Below are positions 58,501 through 64,000 of a stretch of DNA of 64,000 nt, one piece after another; the first letter of the stretch is position 1; each line of letters begins with the position of its first letter. Under the pieces are notes generated by a model. That model was not told the DNA's origin and ran no database searches. It worked only from the letters and a program-made list of their open reading frames with translations. This DNA comes from Akkermansia sp. N21116 (lineage in GTDB: Bacteria; Verrucomicrobiota; Verrucomicrobiia; Verrucomicrobiales; Akkermansiaceae), in NCBI RefSeq assembly GCF_029854705.2, contig NZ_CP139035.1, positions 558,001-622,000 on the forward strand, read 5' to 3'. The translations under genes and the position numbers were made by a program.

Positions 58501-58825
58501 CCGTCTGGGTATCCGTTTTACCGGACGACCAAAAACTTGTACGTGTTGTCGCCACCGAAATGCCAGTCAATGCCCCACCTTGATTATCACGTTCAACAGA
58601 GTACCACGCATTGGCTGTACCAGGGGAGATGTTATTCCAAAATCCACTCGGAATTTCAACACCTGGCATACCGACATTCTGGATGGGATCCGTACTACCC
58701 ATTGAGAAGGTATCATTTCTGATAAAATTGATACTAAAGCCAGTTCCCGTATCGGCAGAGAAGGAAACATGGGAATAACAAGCCATTATGGCTGCCGCAA
58801 GAGTAAGAGGTAGTCTGAGTTTCAT
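46580..58825 (-). CDS. Giant autotransporter adhesin-like protein (4081 residues)
   Basis: One uninterrupted frame of 12.2 kb. The signal peptide is MKLRLPLTLAAAIMACYSHVSFSA. A non-repetitive N-terminal domain (about 25-250, VGMPGVEIPSGFWNN, AGTYLYRTLGSTAAW) precedes a very long passenger of beta-strand units rich in G, S, T, N (patterns such as GSGTLTLSGAN, LTGGSL, SGTGALDVNGK) that should fold as a beta-helix. The last 290 residues form an outer-membrane autotransporter barrel ending GSIGYRYNF. No protease motif is seen, so adhesion or biofilm is the likelier role. By eye the 3' part (46580 to about 52340) is near two-thirds G+C, and the 5' part about half. A candidate invertible promoter lies just upstream; there is no clear ribosome-binding site. 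Confidence 0.92.
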   Translation of the reverse strand: MKLRLPLTLAAAIMACYSHVSFSADTGTGFSINFIRNDTFSMGSTDPIQNVGMPGVEIPSGFWNNISPGTANAWYSVERDNQGGALTGISVATTRTSFWSSGKTDTQTDKLLASYIDAGRADAYTVTIAGVPYLSSTVYIIMSGDNTQVEHNTAMNVNGVNWTFKDGEMVEGTDVWGSYANNQGALVLGTNVLEIKDITGGSIFISNVVNSAGRGCIAGIQVVDSYAGTYLYRTLGSTAAWTDALWSDTDGETGSLAWGGTNHAAVIKAEAGGSTLSVTGTVSADGIILKSGKLILSGGTLNMTGAAAFITEVGTTLKLDETSVTATGGLTFQGGGIFEVTNISKLPTLLKIDGGTLNSLNAVTVGEGGDMRVGGTAVFQAPSLTVESGGTISIHRSFSEALKVDSFSGSGELVLGTAISFDKDTLPGVHEFLKDFSGTLTLGGAGEYYFNYTGSTDFGSSILIGKEGMTIHVEKGATFRLNPINNGSNTFQNDMILEAGSSFYKQDASPLILSGNIRMNGNVTDSIIITGQWGAKSTLFSGKISGQGTVQLRLSGGLTETFRINNAANDFSGTWMVGRNDGGDNITLQLEADAISMASVELTDKGILRNNVESASLVNLSGTMANAQITSGAADGSFNTLTVKGIANYAGKIGKNLNLNLAGGVAHVLSGDLSAFTGTIAVADNAASNLTLSGSSSADGVNLSMSQGNLTTGVKVNLLSADSSALTLSLTAGGQIVVTGTASAFASTTVTGAGMIGMDLNSSAGTLDLGDFTIGATGGFLRINLSNTDDLSQFSLTATGTSLDVLRGSLTASAGNKLYVASGYAGNNVSFSEMNLLVNESESGADKYYYRNGDSVTLSQPEYSMNSLLINGDADEATTDEIILNGAALSADSLTLTSSAAYTIKNGETAGSLAVEQLSLLGSGTLTLNTASTIGQITGSGSLVLSQNTIIQSGTTTLASLNFNGTTLTLGDGSGKAEIIAGNRFNQTANTNLILQNGSSLTLNAFHLSNGATFNLGGDGENDWGVLNVQRYSGADEFQSGTTAFNIKTGNVMNILGAVDGTSGTGAFVLGHWNYTTSVNVSGVLNILNAHIGVVSATNATLNINEGGVVNIKGLDLAYKRDAAAKIAVVLNEGGMINMGEDGIGKTTGTADAFTLTLNGGTLGILNTVDSWTGVKAMTIGGSVTLNTDKYTPDTTAQGSDYDGYLGGVGTITISGGLTGVAGTANLTIAGGGEVVLSGANDDYQGGITIESGATLTATGDNNKTLGGDNAVVTLQDESKLVFGGTTMNADFAFKGNIVGNGKGTIESSTNVTLSDINVDVETVNITGGKLIWDNQTTSETNLLLGATVNIGPNSTLQLKFPGSTSKQNVVQSAVNLSEGGTLQLGTGYVAGGGAIVFNIEFAQGITIQPSSEAVVEKALLQLPSWERVYSVSKLNGSGNLEISRQAGVYTVDENKSLFIISGVDDDSSKWFTGTISLTNGDSGDNEVTKYFRLVLNHQNAAAKALISLDNAATKLRLGVADVTIAGLRSAKAGAMLEKSASLTSPSNLTINYSGSDALTFSGKVTDGVNVIKTGTGSQIFDGDLTAFNGTFTAKEGQLTVTGKTTVAGAEEGTTLPVVGSGTRFNLDGGKLSFPSLIAGSTLTTTLASNGSLTGALSLDGGSVVVLNDQVNTQYAVSDGGSITLGSGVVFDLSSLVSLTTGHYIYQMFTLAGGFDKSKISSYGMEVDEDSRDKIDYQLGAGNMLQVVFDKTDVTLTWTGDADLWQTRNDASSWTADIPSVDTSFHTGDKVVFTNDAAEKTVSIVGTVKPNTMEVTGGDYTFNAGTDGTIAGSSSLSLTGGSLTMNLANTGWNGAISVGSAKLVANTAGALGTGTLTLNNGSTLGFVSEGLDSLASINIADSATTTLLWSGDQGTLNNRFTLGSNSILKVDAGTTAAAGSLTQALGTGQTLQFKGDFTGATLAVTGSGLLELLDSAKAATSLTNGVSYQVGSNAVLALSGTGTYSSGNLTGSGIIELTTTGTTTLSSSGDNSFSGTLVLKNGNGTHLVLGDATPGSGTFNLSGRPDVQMEAGSSMVLNSQFSSTDMAVAKTNALTIGNLSGTGTIRGDWNTSDGGNGHRFISVTQTDDLEFSGTIISSGSIVTNVGLLKNGSGTLTLSGANTSQADLDINAGGIILSGAGVWKGAINLTAAGSTLTYANTSDITQGTAVTAAAGSSINFTGGQTYTLSNESNAIAGSVSVGKAGDATGTKLVLSGGFGAGSISLATDQDALELSGADKELSGELSGNGSLSVTGGTQTLSYANSAFIGAVSVSGGTLRAGSNTALGNSDIDVSGTGALDVNGKTLANKVVLTGGSLAGGNASSIGDLSVNVAGAASASVKTTSLTGALSVDNLSLSSYNTFAASDNLIVRSTMTLGRGARATVAGNLALGGSLRLDSLITSPSTASLAITGTLTSTASSGNLTIDVSRTYLSQLTTGNYTLATYATQGSLTPEQILAGNAYADDSSVMNWNDVSNVYSFKLDTASSGGMTTLALVAFVDTDKAWVWDGASVATWDPSASNWIPVSGDTSGTNTGKVVYFGSPSIGETDRTVNVDGEGVAPIFMMVDTNTTYTFTGDGSIATDELAMTGIGTTVLENAKADGASNAIKRISLQKGTVKVTSDAAMGTPESISFEGGVLEYGTSGLADVSAAMSVKDGSGLNLAVSEGASATVGKLSADLASDTSLVLNKYGAGELVLDQDFAGTANVTGLYDLADTVNVARDDNDAGTLTLTDGHTYGAVNVGSAHTLRIADDAEVTVNSMIGGIADETGSTGYGTVSIGSGAVLAIGTAGTLSTALELGNGSGLVLADGGEGSPNTLAGAITLSTEGDGQARVTGGGTVLLAGTIASSDIAGNTSALTLENASFDASGASFADTVNLTLGTADASGTATLFDLGSDASKAIALAGLNVLSDAAVKGIAGQTLSFGSGSLAGTLDGDFTVRLTGGADGAGSVSLDVTDTADLGGVLFSVAGGTFGLNGLAGTNSIAISGGSLTGASNWTGRVSADTTSQYGDIDLGGLTASSLKEATLASGYVVNGIGQGAVSLDTADIGLGVANTIFRHGSTGATEGAGATVLNFGEGTPDANSVTMAGDSVMVLRSDDELSQYFLDKLAIMYGKDELLPDYAEPEEASNTISLTLTNGALNLTAGQIKFDPLLRTWGLKLESVDSASGSIVVSGNLSVWQASKEGNITGYDDLVDYRAVYVNRDMSITLPGSDSEPLTVKYLSGQKGTTLAIDSDGTGTARVRFYNDRDKDGELVDSVLAGNLTAGEHTALSKTGEATLTIGGTATLGGSLTVEEGGIALTRVGAAHSIASLTVGDGDAQAATFTLSGQGASAAVGTLAVGRDGTLALTGSKSVLEAGTLDEASGSILLGGDSTLKLASGAAIAGTVKALGGAAGSGTLELGAGTTTLTAAGALDGIALVTGESTRLILDTPDTSATLTAWNGLGTLAGEGNLTLTGKASYAGTLADFGGTLAASGRDASLTLAGTGSKAAALAASGGGSLTLDYTSGDATYSGLTLTGGSTATLIAGNGDGTNNTLTLRRGGTVSGDSTLGFILNTEASGSLSSTSPLVTTGGRETLDIAEGATVRLAAGDGQEVIHGTMPLQIALASKVSQQGGINLVFDELFGKYFDPSQSRVETVEGTMILTTAANRNGFYVHQAQSETARSGGALMDNALVTVNPQTTDRDSTLAALLNAVDASIKAHDRAGASRTMAAAAGSTVTSLLGSLQADYRYQQTLVRNRMTTMGLPDGYSYEGDLPLWNTWLQATGTYNRLNTDGDEAGYQYNTWGGTFGVDANLSSKFTAGLAMTASYGKLTSTAADSLSGDMEVYYVNLFGRYQSGKWGHNVILTAGWSQSDIDRTVPCGSGSYTGHGTPGGQVWGAMYEGTYDISLNEENSAILQPLVNVSILKSSVDDYTEEGAGSAGLRAGGMDATTGTVSAGVRWMGLTGGNLFGRESLAEVRAQVSQDFGDTRNEAQVGFVGVPGFSRGVKGSKAGTTGLQFGAGLSIPTGDQGTIFVEANADLRSRMTSANGSIGYRYNF

Positions 58826-58854
58826 CGCAAAAGAGAATGGGTACCGTTCCTACT

Positions 58855-58875
58855 AGCAGTTTGGCAATCCGTTAT
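58855..58875 (+). repeat. Left arm of inverted repeat (putative inversion site)
   Basis: 21 bases, containing the core TTTGGCAATCCGTTAT at 58860-58875. It pairs with 58988-59008 at 20 of 21 positions; the one mismatch is at 58858. Confidence 0.9.
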
Positions 58876-58939
58876 CAAGACCAAATTTCTCTCAGAAAAT
58901 AGCCTCAATGTATGTTTCTACAATAAGTGTTTATTCTTC

Positions 58940-58968
58940 TTGTTATTGTATTATTAACTATTTATAAT
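58940..58968 (+). promoter_or_regulatory. Strong sigma70-like promoter inside the inverted repeats
   Basis: TTGTTA at 58940-58945, exactly 17 bases, then TATAAT at 58963-58968. This is the best promoter match I found in the window. In the present orientation it reads toward the DtxR-type regulator 285 bases away. The minus strand of the same segment offers only poor hexamers (TTGTAG-16-TATTTT). Confidence 0.7.
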
Positions 58969-58987
58969 AAGCGACTTATTGTTACTC

Positions 58988-59008
58988 ATAACGGATTGCC
59001 AAACCGCT
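58988..59008 (-). repeat. Right arm of inverted repeat (putative inversion site)
   Basis: Inverted copy of 58855-58875, with the core ATAACGGATTGCCAAA at 58988-59003. Confidence 0.9.
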
Positions 59009-59252
59009 TCAACAAAGTCGGCATCATGAGGGTTAATTAACTGTAATTTTTCCCGCGCCCTCCAAATAATCAATTATAAATACCTTAGGATCAGGAAATG
59101 AGATCCATTACAGATTAGGGCTGATTCCTTTCTCTCCGCATTAAGCATACGAGTTGAGGTGTACCGATGATGAAGTCTGGGAATTGGATATTTTTGAACG
59201 AAACCAGTGTTTGTCAGGTATACCTTGTACGACGATGGATGAGGAGAAAATA

Positions 59253-59939
59253 ATGATGACGAGTAACAGGGAAGATTATTTGAAAAGCATCGAAGAATTG
59301 CAGCGCCGTCACGGCACTGTCAACAACAGGTTGATTGCGGATCGGCTGGAAGTGTCGCCTGCTTCGGTGAGTGAAATGTTGCAGAAACTGGCAAAGGAAG
59401 GTCTTGTTGAAGTGAAGCCGGAGAGGAATGTGGTGTTGACGGAGGAAGGAAAAAAGAAGGCTCTCCAGCTTCTTCGCATTCATCGCTTGTGGGAAGTTTT
59501 CCTCGTGGATCACCTTGGTTATGCCTGGAGCGAAGTCCATGAGGAGGCGGAGCGGTTGGAACATGCATCGTCGCCTCTCCTGGCGGAAAGACTGGATCAT
59601 TTCCTGGATTATCCCCGGAGGTGTCCGCATGGCGGAGCCATCCCGGGAGGAGAAGGCAATGTCTCCATGCAAAAGCTCTACCGTTTGGTCGATTTGCCTG
59701 TCGGGGTTCGTGCGGTAATCCGGCGCGTACCCGAGCGCCGCGATTTGCTGGAGTTGCTTTCGGAACGCGGTATTTGCCTGAATGAGATGGTAGCCCCGGT
59801 AGAGTCCGAAGGATTGGAATCCGGTATTTTACTGGAACTTTCGGATGGACGCCGGACAGCTCTTCCCAGCGTGCTGGCGGATTCGATCCTGGTCTCCTTT
59901 GCGGATGAACGGATTCTTCGGAAGGAACCCTGGGATTAA
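59253..59939 (+). CDS. DtxR/MntR-family metal-dependent transcriptional regulator
   Basis: 228 residues from the ATG at 59253, chosen because GAGGAG lies six bases upstream; earlier in-frame starts (59154, 59235) add unconserved residues. Residues about 1-65 are the winged helix: NREDYLKSIEELQRRHG and LIADRLEVSPASVSEMLQKLAKEGLVE. Metal-binding and dimerisation residues follow (HRLWEVFLVDHLGY, VHEEAERLEH, HFLDYPRRCPHGGAIP), then an SH3-like FeoA-type C-terminal domain. Expected to repress manganese or iron uptake when metal is plentiful; the metal is not resolved here. Divergent from the autotransporter. A bidirectional terminator follows. Confidence 0.92.
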   Translation: MMTSNREDYLKSIEELQRRHGTVNNRLIADRLEVSPASVSEMLQKLAKEGLVEVKPERNVVLTEEGKKKALQLLRIHRLWEVFLVDHLGYAWSEVHEEAERLEHASSPLLAERLDHFLDYPRRCPHGGAIPGGEGNVSMQKLYRLVDLPVGVRAVIRRVPERRDLLELLSERGICLNEMVAPVESEGLESGILLELSDGRRTALPSVLADSILVSFADERILRKEPWD

Positions 59940-59968
59940 GAAAGACCCGGGGGTTGGGTTCAAACAAA

Positions 59969-60010
59969 AGCGGAGCCTCCGGGGATGGAAGCTCCGCTGA
60001 TCGGTTTTTT
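59969..60010. terminator. Bidirectional terminator between regulator gene and ilvD
   Basis: Eight-bp stem AGCGGAGC/GCTCCGCT (59969-59976 with 59991-59998). The plus strand then has GGTTTTTT, and the minus strand has TTTTGTTTG, serving the two converging genes. Confidence 0.85.
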
Positions 60011-60022
60011 GCGATTAGAAGT

Positions 60023-61696
60023 TTAATCCTTCTCCAGGATAGCCCCTTTGCTGGCGTTGGTGGCCAGTTTGCGGTAGCGGTTGAGCCAGGAGGATTGGAT
60101 GGGATTGTATGTCGGTGTCCATTGAGCCCGGCGTGCGGCAATTTCCTGATCATCCAAGTGGACTTTCAGGAAGCGCTGGGGAATGGAGTATTCGATGATG
60201 TCCCCGTCTTTCAGCAATCCGATGACGCCTCCTTCAGCAGCTTCCGGAGAAACATGACCGATGCAGGCACCATGCGTAGCTCCGGAGAAACGTCCGTCCG
60301 TGATTAGAGCTACGGAGGAGCCGAGTCCCTGTCCCATGATGTAGGACGTCGGAGCCAGCATTTCCTGCATGCCGGGGCCTCCCTTGGGACCTTCGTTGCG
60401 GATGACGACCACATGACCGGGCTTGACTCTGCCGGCGAGGATGCCTTCGCAGGCGTCTTCCTGGGATTCAAAGATGATGGCTTCTCCCTTGAACTCCTTC
60501 ATTTCCGGCAGAACTCCGGCGGATTTGACCACGGCTCCGTTTTCTGCCAGATTGCCGAAGAGGATGGCGAGGCCGCCGTCCTTCGTGTAGGCGTTTTCGA
60601 GTTTGTGGATGACGGTTTCGTCCTTGATTTCAGCTCCGGCGACCTGGTCTCCGAGCGTCTTGCCGCTGACGGTGATACAGTCGAGATGAAGGGCTCCGGT
60701 GATTTTGGCGATTTCGTTGATAATGGCGCTGATGCCGCCGGCACGCAATACGTCCTGCATATGGAACCGGGAGGACGGGGCTACCTTGCAGATGTTCGGA
60801 GTCCGTTTGGAAATATCGTTGATGCGGTTGAGGTCGTATTCGACTCCCGCTTCGTTGGCGATGGCCAGCGTATGGAGGACGGTGTTGGAACTTCCCCCCA
60901 TAGCCATGTCGATGGTAAAGGCATTGTCGATAGAATCCTGGGTGACAATATCACGTGGAAGGGGACCGTCCGCTTTAGCTATTTCGACGGCACGGCGGGC
61001 GGATTTCTTCCAGAACTCCTTGCGTTCTTCGGAAAGAGCCAGCAAGGTACCGTTGCCGGGGAGGGCAAGGCCGATGACTTCGCAGAGGCAGTTCATGGAA
61101 TTGGCCGTGAACATGCCGGAGCAGGAACCGGCTCCGGGGCAGGCGCTGCATTCCATTTTGTAAAGCTGGTGCTCGTCGATTTTGCCGTTCTTGAACTGGG
61201 CGACGGCTTCGAAAACGCTGTTGAGATCCAGGGCGGAACCGTCTTCTCCCTGTCCTGCAGCCATGGGGCCTCCGCTGCAGAAAATCGTAGGGATATTGCA
61301 GCGCATGGCTCCCATGATCATGCCCGGTACGATCTTGTCGCAGTTCGGGATGCAGATCATGGCGTCAAAGGCGTGAGCGGACAGCATTGTTTCTACGCTG
61401 TCGGCAATCAGTTCGCGGCTGGCCAGGGAGAATTTCATTCCCTGATGGCCCATGGCAATACCGTCGCAGACTCCCGGCAGGTTGAATTCGACCGGAGTTC
61501 CTCCGGCTTTGCGTACTTCCTCCTTGATCAGCTGGGCGACCTTGTTGAGGTGGACATGGCCGGGAATGACTTCGTTGAATGAATTGCAAATGGCAATGAA
61601 TGGACGCTTGAGGTCTTCGTCCGTCATCCCCGTCGCCCGCAACAGGCTGCGGTGCGGGGCATGCTCGAAACCTGCCTTGACTCGATCGCTTCGCAT
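60023..61696 (-). CDS. ilvD: Dihydroxy-acid dehydratase
   Basis: Iron-sulfur enzyme that dehydrates dihydroxy-acids to the keto-acid precursors of valine, leucine and isoleucine. 557 residues, the short IlvD length. The cluster cysteines are in [15 protein letters not shown] and [37 protein letters not shown] and [14 protein letters not shown], with [19 protein letters not shown], are also diagnostic. It stands apart from other ilv/leu genes, none of which are in the window. Confidence 0.97.
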   Translation of the reverse strand: MRSDRVKAGFEHAPHRSLLRATGMTDEDLKRPFIAICNSFNEVIPGHVHLNKVAQLIKEEVRKAGGTPVEFNLPGVCDGIAMGHQGMKFSLASRELIADSVETMLSAHAFDAMICIPNCDKIVPGMIMGAMRCNIPTIFCSGGPMAAGQGEDGSALDLNSVFEAVAQFKNGKIDEHQLYKMECSACPGAGSCSGMFTANSMNCLCEVIGLALPGNGTLLALSEERKEFWKKSARRAVEIAKADGPLPRDIVTQDSIDNAFTIDMAMGGSSNTVLHTLAIANEAGVEYDLNRINDISKRTPNICKVAPSSRFHMQDVLRAGGISAIINEIAKITGALHLDCITVSGKTLGDQVAGAEIKDETVIHKLENAYTKDGGLAILFGNLAENGAVVKSAGVLPEMKEFKGEAIIFESQEDACEGILAGRVKPGHVVVIRNEGPKGGPGMQEMLAPTSYIMGQGLGSSVALITDGRFSGATHGACIGHVSPEAAEGGVIGLLKDGDIIEYSIPQRFLKVHLDDQEIAARRAQWTPTYNPIQSSWLNRYRKLATNASKGAILEKD

Positions 61697-61808
61697 GGTC
61701 GTATAGAATGGTTGAATAGAAAAGTTCCAAACATTGGGTGTTTGGGTGGATAAACCCTAATCGTGCCGTTCCGGGAAAGCAAGGGAGAAAAACGTTCCCG
61801 GAACTCTT

Positions 61809-62372
61809 TTATACGTCGGAGGAAAGCTTTTTGACGACGCGGCAGGGATTGCCGACGGCAACGGAATGGGACGGGATGTCTTTGGTAACGACGCTTCCGG
61901 CGCCGATGACGACATTGTCTCCGATGGTGACACCGGGGAGGATGGTAACGCTCCCTCCGAGCCAGACGTTATCCCCGATCGTAACGGGAAAGGCCGTTTC
62001 AACGCCCGAATTGCGCAGATTGGCGTCAATGGGGTGGTTGGGGGTATAGATGCTGACATTGGGGCCGATGAAGGCATTTTTTCCGATGGTGACTTTTCCG
62101 CAATCCAGCACAGTCAGGTTGTAATTGATATAGGAATTTTCCCCGATGCTGATATTGTAACCGTAGTCGCAATGGAAGGGAGGTTCGATATGGAAGTGTT
62201 CCGTGGGGGAAGCCAGCCAGGGGCGTATCAGGTCGTGGCGTTCCCGGACGAGATCCGGTTCCATGGTATTGAATCGGTGAATAATCCTTTTGATGGAAGC
62301 TCGGTCGGCAATGAGTTCGGGATCCATTGGATGATACAACGCGGAGGACAGCATTTTTTCCTTTTCAGTCAT
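61809..62372 (-). CDS. Maltose O-acetyltransferase-like protein (second copy)
   Basis: 187 residues from the ATG at 62372, preceded by an AAGG site five bases away; a much longer in-frame extension upstream overlaps the divergent esterase leader and is not conserved. MTEKEKMLSSALYHPMD replaces the usual AGELY opening. The hexapeptide helix (about 65-175) includes IGDNVWLGGSVTILPGVTIG and GAGSVVTKDIPSHSVAVGNPC, and TPNHPID carries the catalytic His. It transfers an acetyl group from acetyl-CoA to a sugar. The protein at 32270 is a paralogue sharing much of the C-terminal half. Confidence 0.9.
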   Translation of the reverse strand: MTEKEKMLSSALYHPMDPELIADRASIKRIIHRFNTMEPDLVRERHDLIRPWLASPTEHFHIEPPFHCDYGYNISIGENSYINYNLTVLDCGKVTIGKNAFIGPNVSIYTPNHPIDANLRNSGVETAFPVTIGDNVWLGGSVTILPGVTIGDNVVIGAGSVVTKDIPSHSVAVGNPCRVVKKLSSDV

Positions 62373-62529
62373 GGCTACCTTCCAACCCTGCCCGGTCGTA
62401 TCCGGTTCTGCAAGACCGAATAGGAACATGACCGTTCGGAGTGCAAGATGAAAATTTTTGAGGGGATGTTGGAATTGGATAGCATTGAGGGAGAAGCGTG
62501 TTAGACTAACCCGCATATCTTTCCTTTTT

Positions 62530-63519
62530 ATGAATATGACGATAAAAAACGGGTTGTTACTGGCGTGCGGGCTAGGGCTGATGGGCTTTGCTACCGCCGG
62601 ATTGAGTTCTGCCGAGGAACCTGCTGCGGCAGTGTCTTCGTCTGAGAGACCGTATTCCGGTGAGTGGTTTCCCCTGTTTAAGTCGATTCCGGATGAAGGC
62701 AAGGAACATGTGATAGCTCCGGGGCATATTACTGATACTTTGTGTCCTAAGTTTCAGATGTTCTATCCCGAGGGCTGGAAGGCGAGCGACAAGCGTCCTG
62801 TGCTGGTGGTGTTTCCCGGCGGTGGATACGGTATTCTTGCGATTGAGAAGGAAGGGACTAAAATTGCCCGATGGGCGAATGAACTGGGGATGGTTGCCGC
62901 TGTGGTGAAGTATCGTGTGACGGATCAGGGGAGTGGGAAGTTTACTCAGTTTCCCGGTCCCTTGCGCGATGCCAGGCAGGCGTTGAGGATTATCCGCCGT
63001 GATGCGGCGAGCATGGGAGCGGATCCTGCAAAAATCGGAGTGATAGGGTTTTCTGCGGGAGGACATCTTGCTTCGATGATGGCGACGATTTGGGATGAAA
63101 AACTATCCGGCGAAACGGGAGACGGACTGGATGCCGTTCCCTGCCGTCCTGATTTTGCGATGCTGATTTATCCTGTGATTACTTTAGAGGATGGCGTGGG
63201 GCATGCCGGCAGCCGATATAAGCTGTTTGGCAGTCAGGTGGCACCTGAAGTAAAGGCTCGCTATTCCGGTGACAAGCGTGTGACGGACAAAACACCGCCC
63301 CTTTTTCTGGAACAATCGAAGGACGACGGTGTATCCTGCAAGAATAGCGAGTTGATGGAGCTGGCGGCCAAAGCGCACGGTGTGGATGTTACTCGCGTCC
63401 TGTATGAACGGGGCGGACATGGCTATGGCATGGAGATCCGTAACCAGCCGACGGATGCCTGGCCGAAGGAAGCCGAAAAATGGCTGGATTCTCACGGCTG
63501 GACGCAACGCGCCAAGTAA
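62530..63519 (+). CDS. Secreted alpha/beta-hydrolase esterase (acetyl-xylan-esterase-like)
   Basis: 329 residues from the ATG at 62530 (an alternative ATG lies two codons on). The signal peptide is MTIKNGLLLACGLGLMGFAT with cleavage near SSAEE. The core has the oxyanion loop VFPGGGYG, the nucleophile elbow GFSAGGH, and the catalytic histidine in GGHGYGM; an Asp is likely in QSKDDGV. It resembles bacterial carbohydrate esterases and BD-FAE-type lipases that deacetylate polysaccharides. It is expressed alone, divergent from an O-acetyltransferase, with acetylated glycans as the obvious shared theme. Confidence 0.82.
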   Translation: MNMTIKNGLLLACGLGLMGFATAGLSSAEEPAAAVSSSERPYSGEWFPLFKSIPDEGKEHVIAPGHITDTLCPKFQMFYPEGWKASDKRPVLVVFPGGGYGILAIEKEGTKIARWANELGMVAAVVKYRVTDQGSGKFTQFPGPLRDARQALRIIRRDAASMGADPAKIGVIGFSAGGHLASMMATIWDEKLSGETGDGLDAVPCRPDFAMLIYPVITLEDGVGHAGSRYKLFGSQVAPEVKARYSGDKRVTDKTPPLFLEQSKDDGVSCKNSELMELAAKAHGVDVTRVLYERGGHGYGMEIRNQPTDAWPKEAEKWLDSHGWTQRAK

Positions 63520-63772
63520 GCATCCGTTCCTGTGTTGCAGGAATTATCAAGGAGGAGGAGATGTGCCTCCGTCTTTCCCTCAACCGGGTTCGCGGCCTGT
63601 CTCGCATGGGTTGTGAATCCGGTTTTTGTGTCCCGATTGCGCATTCCCAGGGATTTTTGCCCCAAAGTGACAACAATGTTACATAATAAGACGGGAGTAT
63701 CGATACCGTCCTCCTGTATACGTCCGGGCACGTCAAAGATCCGCCATGGGATCTGGCGCACCAATCGAACAT

Positions 63773-64000
63773 ATGGACACAATTTATTACTTTATTTTAG
63801 GGATTCTGCTTCTGCTGGCATGTTTCGATCTTGTTGTAGGCGTCTCGAATGATGCTGCCAACTTCCTGAACTCCGCCGTGGGAAGCAAGGCTGCCTCCCG
63901 GAGGACGATCGTCATCGTTGCCTCAATTGGTATTTTGCTGGGTTCCATTTGTTCCAGCGGGATGATGGAGATTGCCCGAAGCGGTGTGTTCGTTCCGGGG
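63773..64000 (+). CDS. PiT-family inorganic phosphate permease (N-terminal 76 residues)
   Basis: Cut by the window end. The translated start is MDTIYYFILGILLLLACFDL, followed by GVSNDAANFLNSAVGSKAAS, the duplicated GxxNDxxN signature of PiT/SLC20 transporters, and a second membrane helix (IVIVASIGILLGSICSSG). It imports phosphate with a proton or sodium ion. The 253 bases before it hold no gene and no clear Pho box. Confidence 0.88.
   Translation, partial: MDTIYYFILGILLLLACFDLVVGVSNDAANFLNSAVGSKAASRRTIVIVASIGILLGSICSSGMMEIARSGVFVPG

Larger units (their letters stand above)
58855..59008. promoter_or_regulatory. Candidate phase-variable invertible promoter (inverton)
   Basis: Two 21-base inverted repeats enclose 112 bases of A+T-rich DNA starting 30 bases upstream of the giant autotransporter. 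Inside lies a near-consensus promoter that faces away from the autotransporter, plus a second, nested 10-bp inverted repeat (58919-58928 with 58974-58983). Site-specific inversion between the outer arms would turn the promoter toward the autotransporter and give it a leader of roughly 50-60 bases. The architecture is seen directly. Inversion is inferred from invertible promoters known in gut bacteria, which commonly drive surface proteins. No recombinase gene is in the window, so one would have to act in trans. Confidence 0.6.
58826..59252. other. Intergenic region between giant autotransporter and DtxR-type regulator
   Basis: 427 A+T-rich bases between divergent genes. The left part holds the inverted-repeat element and internal promoter described separately. 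The right part includes a perfect palindrome GTTAATTAAC (59032-59041), which could be a regulator site, and an AATTATAAAT block near 59070-59080 that may promote the regulator gene. No further gene is supported. Confidence 0.5.

Noticed and set aside
60413-61582. 389-codon plus-strand open frame opposite ilvD
   Set aside because: Shadow of ilvD; no recognisable product.

Overview
The window looks like chromosome from a Gram-negative gut commensal, most likely an Akkermansia-like member of the Verrucomicrobiota. The reasons are two giant autotransporters, several secreted glycan-active or carbohydrate-binding-fold proteins, an outer-membrane-type lipoprotein, and housekeeping genes of Gram-negative type with moderate G+C (by eye a little above 50%). 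This placement is inferred from gene content. No rRNA is present to test it, and I found no tRNA, insertion sequence, prophage or CRISPR array. Both ends cut genes: glutamate decarboxylase on the left and a PiT phosphate permease on the right.

Layout. 1-4.2 kb: a glutamate/glutamine acid-resistance cluster, with a decarboxylase divergent from a GadC antiporter and a glutaminase. 4.3-18.7 kb: a secretome block with a beta-helix/PDZ protein, a 3018-residue serine-protease autotransporter with a peptidase S6 (SPATE-like) domain, and a secreted glycosidase-like protein. 18.8-22 kb: two large glycosyltransferases, one a fusion of a GT10 fucosyltransferase to a GT2-like domain. 22.3-32.3 kb: mainly housekeeping and envelope genes (metallophosphoesterase, SpoU methyltransferase, L-aspartate oxidase, a secreted barrel-like protein, RecQ, acyltransferase, lipoprotein, AEC permease, HAD phosphatase). 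32.3-35.7 kb: a run of tightly packed minus-strand genes (sugar acetyltransferase, RpiR regulator, P-loop kinase, cytidine deaminase-like protein, metallo-beta-lactamase-fold protein). The last three are A+T-rich and Firmicutes-like, so they look imported. 35.8-40.2 kb: guaBA and a secreted purple-acid-phosphatase-like enzyme. 40.4-46.4 kb: MscL coupled to a zinc-type CDF exporter with three tandem C-terminal domains, an ankyrin/MFS pair, and a tandem SGNH hydrolase. 46.6-58.8 kb: a 4081-residue autotransporter whose 3' half is far richer in G+C than its 5' half. 59.2-64 kb: a DtxR/MntR-type regulator, IlvD, a second maltose-acetyltransferase-like protein, a secreted esterase and the start of a PiT transporter.

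The most striking signal lies just upstream of the 4081-residue autotransporter. Two 21-bp inverted repeats (one mismatch) flank 112 bp of A+T-rich DNA. Inside is an excellent sigma70-type promoter (TTGTTA-17 bp-TATAAT) that, in the sequenced orientation, points AWAY from the autotransporter. This is the architecture of a phase-variable invertible promoter, and the sequence would then have been captured in the OFF orientation. Together with the S6-protease autotransporter and the fucosyltransferase pair, the window suggests a bacterium that remodels and varies its surface at the host mucus interface.
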